8,898 nucleotides of DNA from an uncultured Erysipelotrichales bacterium. Its GTDB lineage: Bacteria > Bacillota_I > Bacilli_A > Erysipelotrichales > Coprobacillaceae. The stretch lies in contig CAJUJC010000073.1 in assembly GCA_910586805.1 (NCBI GenBank), positions 2,251 through 11,148 on the forward strand, given 5' to 3'. The stretch's first letter is position 1, and each line of letters begins with the position of its first letter. Below are positions 5,721 to 8,898 of this stretch, one piece after another. The notes beneath the pieces are model-generated. The model searched no databases and was not told the origin of the DNA. It saw only the letters and a list, made by a program, of their open reading frames with translations. The position numbers and the translations under genes were made by a program.

Positions 5721-8330
5721 ATGAAAGAATTAGTTTTAATAGATGGAAATTATTGGTTGTTTAGTTCTTACTTTGCAACAGCAGCCATGGGGAATATGAT
5801 GGTGAATAAAGATGGTATTCCTACAAATGCTGTATTTGGTTTTGCATCACGTTTAGAAAGTGTGATTAGAAAAAAACCAACAGCTATTATGGTTGCTTTT
5901 GATGCAAAAGGAAAAACATTTAGAAGTGATATGTTAGAAGACTATAAAGCAACACGTAAAGAAACTCCTGAAGAATTGAAATGTCAATTTGCAATAGCTA
6001 GGGAATTTTTGGATGCCCAACAAATTCCATATTTTGAATTAGAGGGTTATGAAGGTGATGATATTATAGGAACAGTTGCCTCAAAGGCTGTTAAAGATGG
6101 TTATCAAGTGAATATCATGACTGGTGATAAGGACATGATGCAACTTGTGAGTGAACATATACATGTTTATAAACGTAATACAAAAACAAGAAGTGATGAT
6201 ATTATTACTCCTGATACTTTTTATGAAAAATATGAATTGAAGCCTGATCAAATGAGAGATTTATTAGGACTTATGGGAGATAGTTCTGATAACATTCCAG
6301 GGATTAAAGGTGTTGGTGAAAAAACAGCAATTAAACTTTTACATCAATATGAAACAATTGAAAATCTAAAAGAACATATGCATGAAATTAAAGGAAAAAT
6401 GGGTGAAAAGATTAGAGAAAATATTGATGTTGGTCTTCAATCAAAAATGATTGCAACCATTTTAACAGATGTGCCTATTGATATTAAAGTTGAAGATTAT
6501 GAATATAAGGGTTATGATTTTGAGAAATTAAAAACTTTTTATCAAAAGTATGATATGAATTCTTTATTAAAGAAAATATCTTTAGAAACACAACCAATCC
6601 AAAATATGGAATTTAAATATGAAATTGTTGAAAAAATGCCTGAAATCAAAAAAGATAGTGCAATTTTAGGTGCAATCTATGATCAAAATTATCATAAATC
6701 TATTGTTTTAGGATATGCACTCTATAATGATAGTCAATCTTATTTTATTCCTTTTGAAAATGCTTTAAATGACAAAGAATTTTTATCTTATTTATCTAAT
6801 CCTACTTATCATAAGTATAGTTATAATGTGAAAAGCCAAATTTTATCTGCTAAATGGAATGGCATTGATATTCAAGGTATGGATTTTGATTTACAATTGG
6901 CTTCTTATATTTTGAATCCGAGTTTAAAAGATGAAATGAAATCCATAGCTGATTATTATGATTATACAGGTTTAAGATATGAGGATGAAGTGTTTGGTAG
7001 ACGTGCTAAAAAACATATTCCTGAGATAGATGAACTTGCTAAGCATACTGTATCTAAGGCAAAAGCTATTTATGATTTAAAAGAACAAGTCATTTCAATG
7101 CTTAAAAAAGAGGAACAATATGACTTATATCAAAATATAGAAATGCCTATTACTTATATATTGGCACAAATGGAATTTGAGGGAGCTAAGATTGATATTT
7201 CTGTTTTAAAAGAATTAGAAGTGTCTTTTGATAAGCAAATTCAAGATATTGAAGAAGATATTTATATGTTAGCAGGTGAAACTTTTAATATTGCTTCACC
7301 TAAACAATTGGGAGAAATTCTCTTTGATAAATTACAATTACCAAATGGTAAAAAAACAAGAACTGGATATTCAACATCACAAGATATTTTAGAAAAGATT
7401 ATGGATTTACATCCAATTGTTCCTTTGATTACACAATATCGAATGCTTACAAAATTATCTTCTACATATGTCAAGGGATTGCAAGATCAAGTCTTTCCTG
7501 ATGGAAAAATTCATACTATTTTTAATCAGGCATTAACACAAACAGGGCGTTTATCCTCAACTGATCCAAACTTACAAAATATTCCAGTTCGTCAAGAAGA
7601 AGGTCGATTAATAAGAAAATCATTTGTAGCGAGTCAAGATTATTTAATGTCATTTGATTATTCACAAATTGAATTAAGAATTTTAGCACATTTGGCAAAT
7701 GCAAAGTCTTTGATAGAAGCATTTTCTTTAGATAAAGATATTCATACACATACAGCAGCATTAGTTTTCAAAATTAAAGATGAAGAAGTAACAAGTGATA
7801 TGAGAAGACAAGCAAAAGCTGTTAACTTTGGTATTATTTATGGTATGGGAGAATTTAAATTGTCCCAACAAATTGGTGTTTCAGTTAAAGAGGCACGTAC
7901 GTTTATTCAAAGATATTTTGAAGAATATCCTGAAATTAAGGCATTCATGAATAATGTTGTTGAAAATTGTAAAAAAGATGGTTATGTTTCAACAGTGTTA
8001 AATAGAAAGCGTTATATTCCTACAATTAATGATAAAAACTTTATTGTTAAGGAACAAGCAAAACGTTTTGCAATGAACTCACCGATTCAAGGAAGTGGTG
8101 CCGATATTTTAAAACTTGCAATGATAGAAGTTGATAAAAAAATGAAAGAAAAGAATATGAAATCTAAAATGATTTTACAAGTTCATGATGAATTGATTTT
8201 TGATGTTTGCAAAGAAGAATTGGATGATATGATGACATTGATTCAAAATGCTATGGAAAATGCTTTTGAAATGAATGTTCCTTTAAAAGTAGAAGGAGCT
8301 TATGCTTCTAACTGGTATGATTTAAAGTAG
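5721..8330 (+). CDS. polA: DNA polymerase I
   Basis: Pol I fills gaps and removes RNA primers in Okazaki fragment maturation and excision repair. The 869 residues fall into three parts. The 5' nuclease (about 1-290) is intact: D8, D61, EGDD (111-114), GDKD (135-138), GDSSDNIPG (D187, D190) and a helix-hairpin-helix GIKGVGEKTA. The 3'-5' exonuclease-like domain (about 300-470) has lost its catalytic set: the DxE of Exo I is absent, NLKYD reads NVKSQ (369-373), and the YxxxD of Exo III reads HTVSK (442-446). The polymerase (about 470-869) has motif A DYSQIELR (646-653), the O-helix RRQAKAVNFGIIYG (695-708, with F703) and motif C HDE (822-824). The start ATG 5721 is preceded by GAGG (5709-5712), 8 nt away, next to the dnaE stop. 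It should polymerise and nick-translate but not proofread. Confidence 0.97.
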   Translation: MKELVLIDGNYWLFSSYFATAAMGNMMVNKDGIPTNAVFGFASRLESVIRKKPTAIMVAFDAKGKTFRSDMLEDYKATRKETPEELKCQFAIAREFLDAQQIPYFELEGYEGDDIIGTVASKAVKDGYQVNIMTGDKDMMQLVSEHIHVYKRNTKTRSDDIITPDTFYEKYELKPDQMRDLLGLMGDSSDNIPGIKGVGEKTAIKLLHQYETIENLKEHMHEIKGKMGEKIRENIDVGLQSKMIATILTDVPIDIKVEDYEYKGYDFEKLKTFYQKYDMNSLLKKISLETQPIQNMEFKYEIVEKMPEIKKDSAILGAIYDQNYHKSIVLGYALYNDSQSYFIPFENALNDKEFLSYLSNPTYHKYSYNVKSQILSAKWNGIDIQGMDFDLQLASYILNPSLKDEMKSIADYYDYTGLRYEDEVFGRRAKKHIPEIDELAKHTVSKAKAIYDLKEQVISMLKKEEQYDLYQNIEMPITYILAQMEFEGAKIDISVLKELEVSFDKQIQDIEEDIYMLAGETFNIASPKQLGEILFDKLQLPNGKKTRTGYSTSQDILEKIMDLHPIVPLITQYRMLTKLSSTYVKGLQDQVFPDGKIHTIFNQALTQTGRLSSTDPNLQNIPVRQEEGRLIRKSFVASQDYLMSFDYSQIELRILAHLANAKSLIEAFSLDKDIHTHTAALVFKIKDEEVTSDMRRQAKAVNFGIIYGMGEFKLSQQIGVSVKEARTFIQRYFEEYPEIKAFMNNVVENCKKDGYVSTVLNRKRYIPTINDKNFIVKEQAKRFAMNSPIQGSGADILKLAMIEVDKKMKEKNMKSKMILQVHDELIFDVCKEELDDMMTLIQNAMENAFEMNVPLKVEGAYASNWYDLK

Positions 8331-8334
8331 GTGA
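8329..8334 (+). promoter_or_regulatory. mutM ribosome binding site overlapping the polA stop
   Basis: AGGTGA begins within the polA TAG stop (8328-8330) and lies 5 nt before ATG 8340. The overlap suggests that mutM translation follows directly from polA. Confidence 0.75.
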
Positions 8335-8339
8335 AACAT

Positions 8340-8898
8340 ATGCCAGAATTACCTGAAGTTGAAACAGTACGACGTACATTAAAGAATTTCATATTAAATA
8401 AAGAAATACAAGGTGTTGATGTTTATTATGATAAAATTATCGATGGAGATACAAATGAGTTTATAAATGCAGTGGCACATCAAACAATTAGAGATATTGA
8501 TAGAGTTGGAAAGTATTTAATTTTTTTGCTTGATGATGTGGCATTTGTATCTCACTTAAGGATGGAAGGAAAATATCATATTGTGAGTTGTGATGAACCA
8601 CTTACAAAGCATACGCATATGTCTTTTCATTTGAATGATGAAGATTTGATATATATTGACACACGTAAATTTGGGAGATTACAACTTGTTGATAGACATC
8701 ACTATAAACAACAACTTCCATTATCGAAGTTGGGAGATGAACCATTTGATGTAGATGAAGCGATACTATACCAAAAACTTCATCGTTCATCTTTACCTAT
8801 TAAAACAGCACTATTAGATCAAAGTATTATGTGTGGTATAGGGAATATTTATGCGAATGAAATTTGTTTCTTAATGAAATTAGATCCACGTACAAAAG
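8340..8898 (+). CDS. mutM: Formamidopyrimidine-DNA glycosylase (Fpg), 3' truncated by window end
   Basis: This bifunctional glycosylase/AP lyase removes 8-oxoguanine and formamidopyrimidines from DNA. The visible 186 residues begin MPELPEVETV, giving after Met removal the catalytic Pro1 and Glu2. The conserved Lys is K58 of the precursor (RVGKYLIF), followed by HLRMEGKY, DTRKFGRL and the start of the helix-two-turn-helix segment (DQSIMCGIGNIYANE). The normal protein is about 270-290 residues, so roughly the last third, including the C-terminal zinc finger, is beyond the window. The start ATG 8340 is 9 nt after the polA stop. The polA-mutM pairing is common in Firmicutes, where coaE often follows; that gene cannot be seen here. 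Confidence 0.96.
   Translation, partial: MPELPEVETVRRTLKNFILNKEIQGVDVYYDKIIDGDTNEFINAVAHQTIRDIDRVGKYLIFLLDDVAFVSHLRMEGKYHIVSCDEPLTKHTHMSFHLNDEDLIYIDTRKFGRLQLVDRHHYKQQLPLSKLGDEPFDVDEAILYQKLHRSSLPIKTALLDQSIMCGIGNIYANEICFLMKLDPRTK

Noticed and set aside
7262..7761. Two minus-strand ORFs opposite polA
   Set aside because: Both lie wholly within conserved polymerase coding sequence, resemble no known family and have no ribosome sites; they are shadows. Those at 4199-4387 (opposite dnaE) and 8602-8790 (opposite mutM) are of the same kind.
1..8898. CRISPR array, insertion sequence, tRNA or rRNA, prophage or toxin-antitoxin genes
   Set aside because: No short spaced direct repeats, transposase motifs, cloverleaf or rRNA-like stretches were seen. 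The only direct repeat is the 432-nt in-frame unit of a coding sequence, and coding fills almost all of the window.

Overview
The window is strongly AT-rich DNA from a low-GC Gram-positive bacterium. The closest match I can suggest is an Erysipelotrichia-like Firmicute (Coprobacillus/Catenibacterium relatives), and that is an inference. The evidence is consensus Shine-Dalgarno sites (GGAGG, GGTGAT), extended -10 promoters, U-tract terminators, a DnaE of the Firmicutes type with a decayed PHP motif, and the conserved order dnaE-polA-mutM. All six complete stop codons are TAA or TAG, and Trp is encoded by TGG. Every gene is on the + strand.

Left part (1-2240): extracytoplasmic redox. The window opens inside a gene for an acidic, arginine-free protein built of 144-residue tandem units. 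Each unit ends in a segment that aligns without gaps to the flavinylation end of FMN-binding domains (D-x-x-x-G-x-T followed by a helix), but in the unusual form DLAAGCT. A strong terminator follows. Next comes a separately promoted pair: a lipoprotein FAD:protein FMN transferase (ApbE) and, 3 nt later, a small cysteine-rich TSCPD-domain protein (TIGR03905 type). ApbE enzymes attach FMN covalently to the Thr/Ser of such motifs, so the repeat protein is the obvious candidate substrate. The pair ends in a terminator whose stem begins inside the TSCPD coding sequence.

Middle (2241-2652): one small ORF for a very hydrophobic protein with its own ribosome binding site, function unknown, then an extended -10 promoter and a consensus RBS for the replication/repair operon.

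Right part (2653-8898): dnaE (DNA polymerase III alpha, DnaE type), polA (DNA polymerase I) and mutM/fpg (formamidopyrimidine-DNA glycosylase, cut off by the window end). They are spaced 11 and 9 nt apart and are almost certainly cotranscribed. Neither polymerase carries an intact proofreading site: the PHP domain of DnaE has lost metal ligands and the 3'-5' exonuclease domain of PolA has lost all the recognisable catalytic residues.

The most interesting element is the repeat protein with its divergent flavinylation-like motif next to apbE. The dnaE-polA-mutM block is ordinary core genome.
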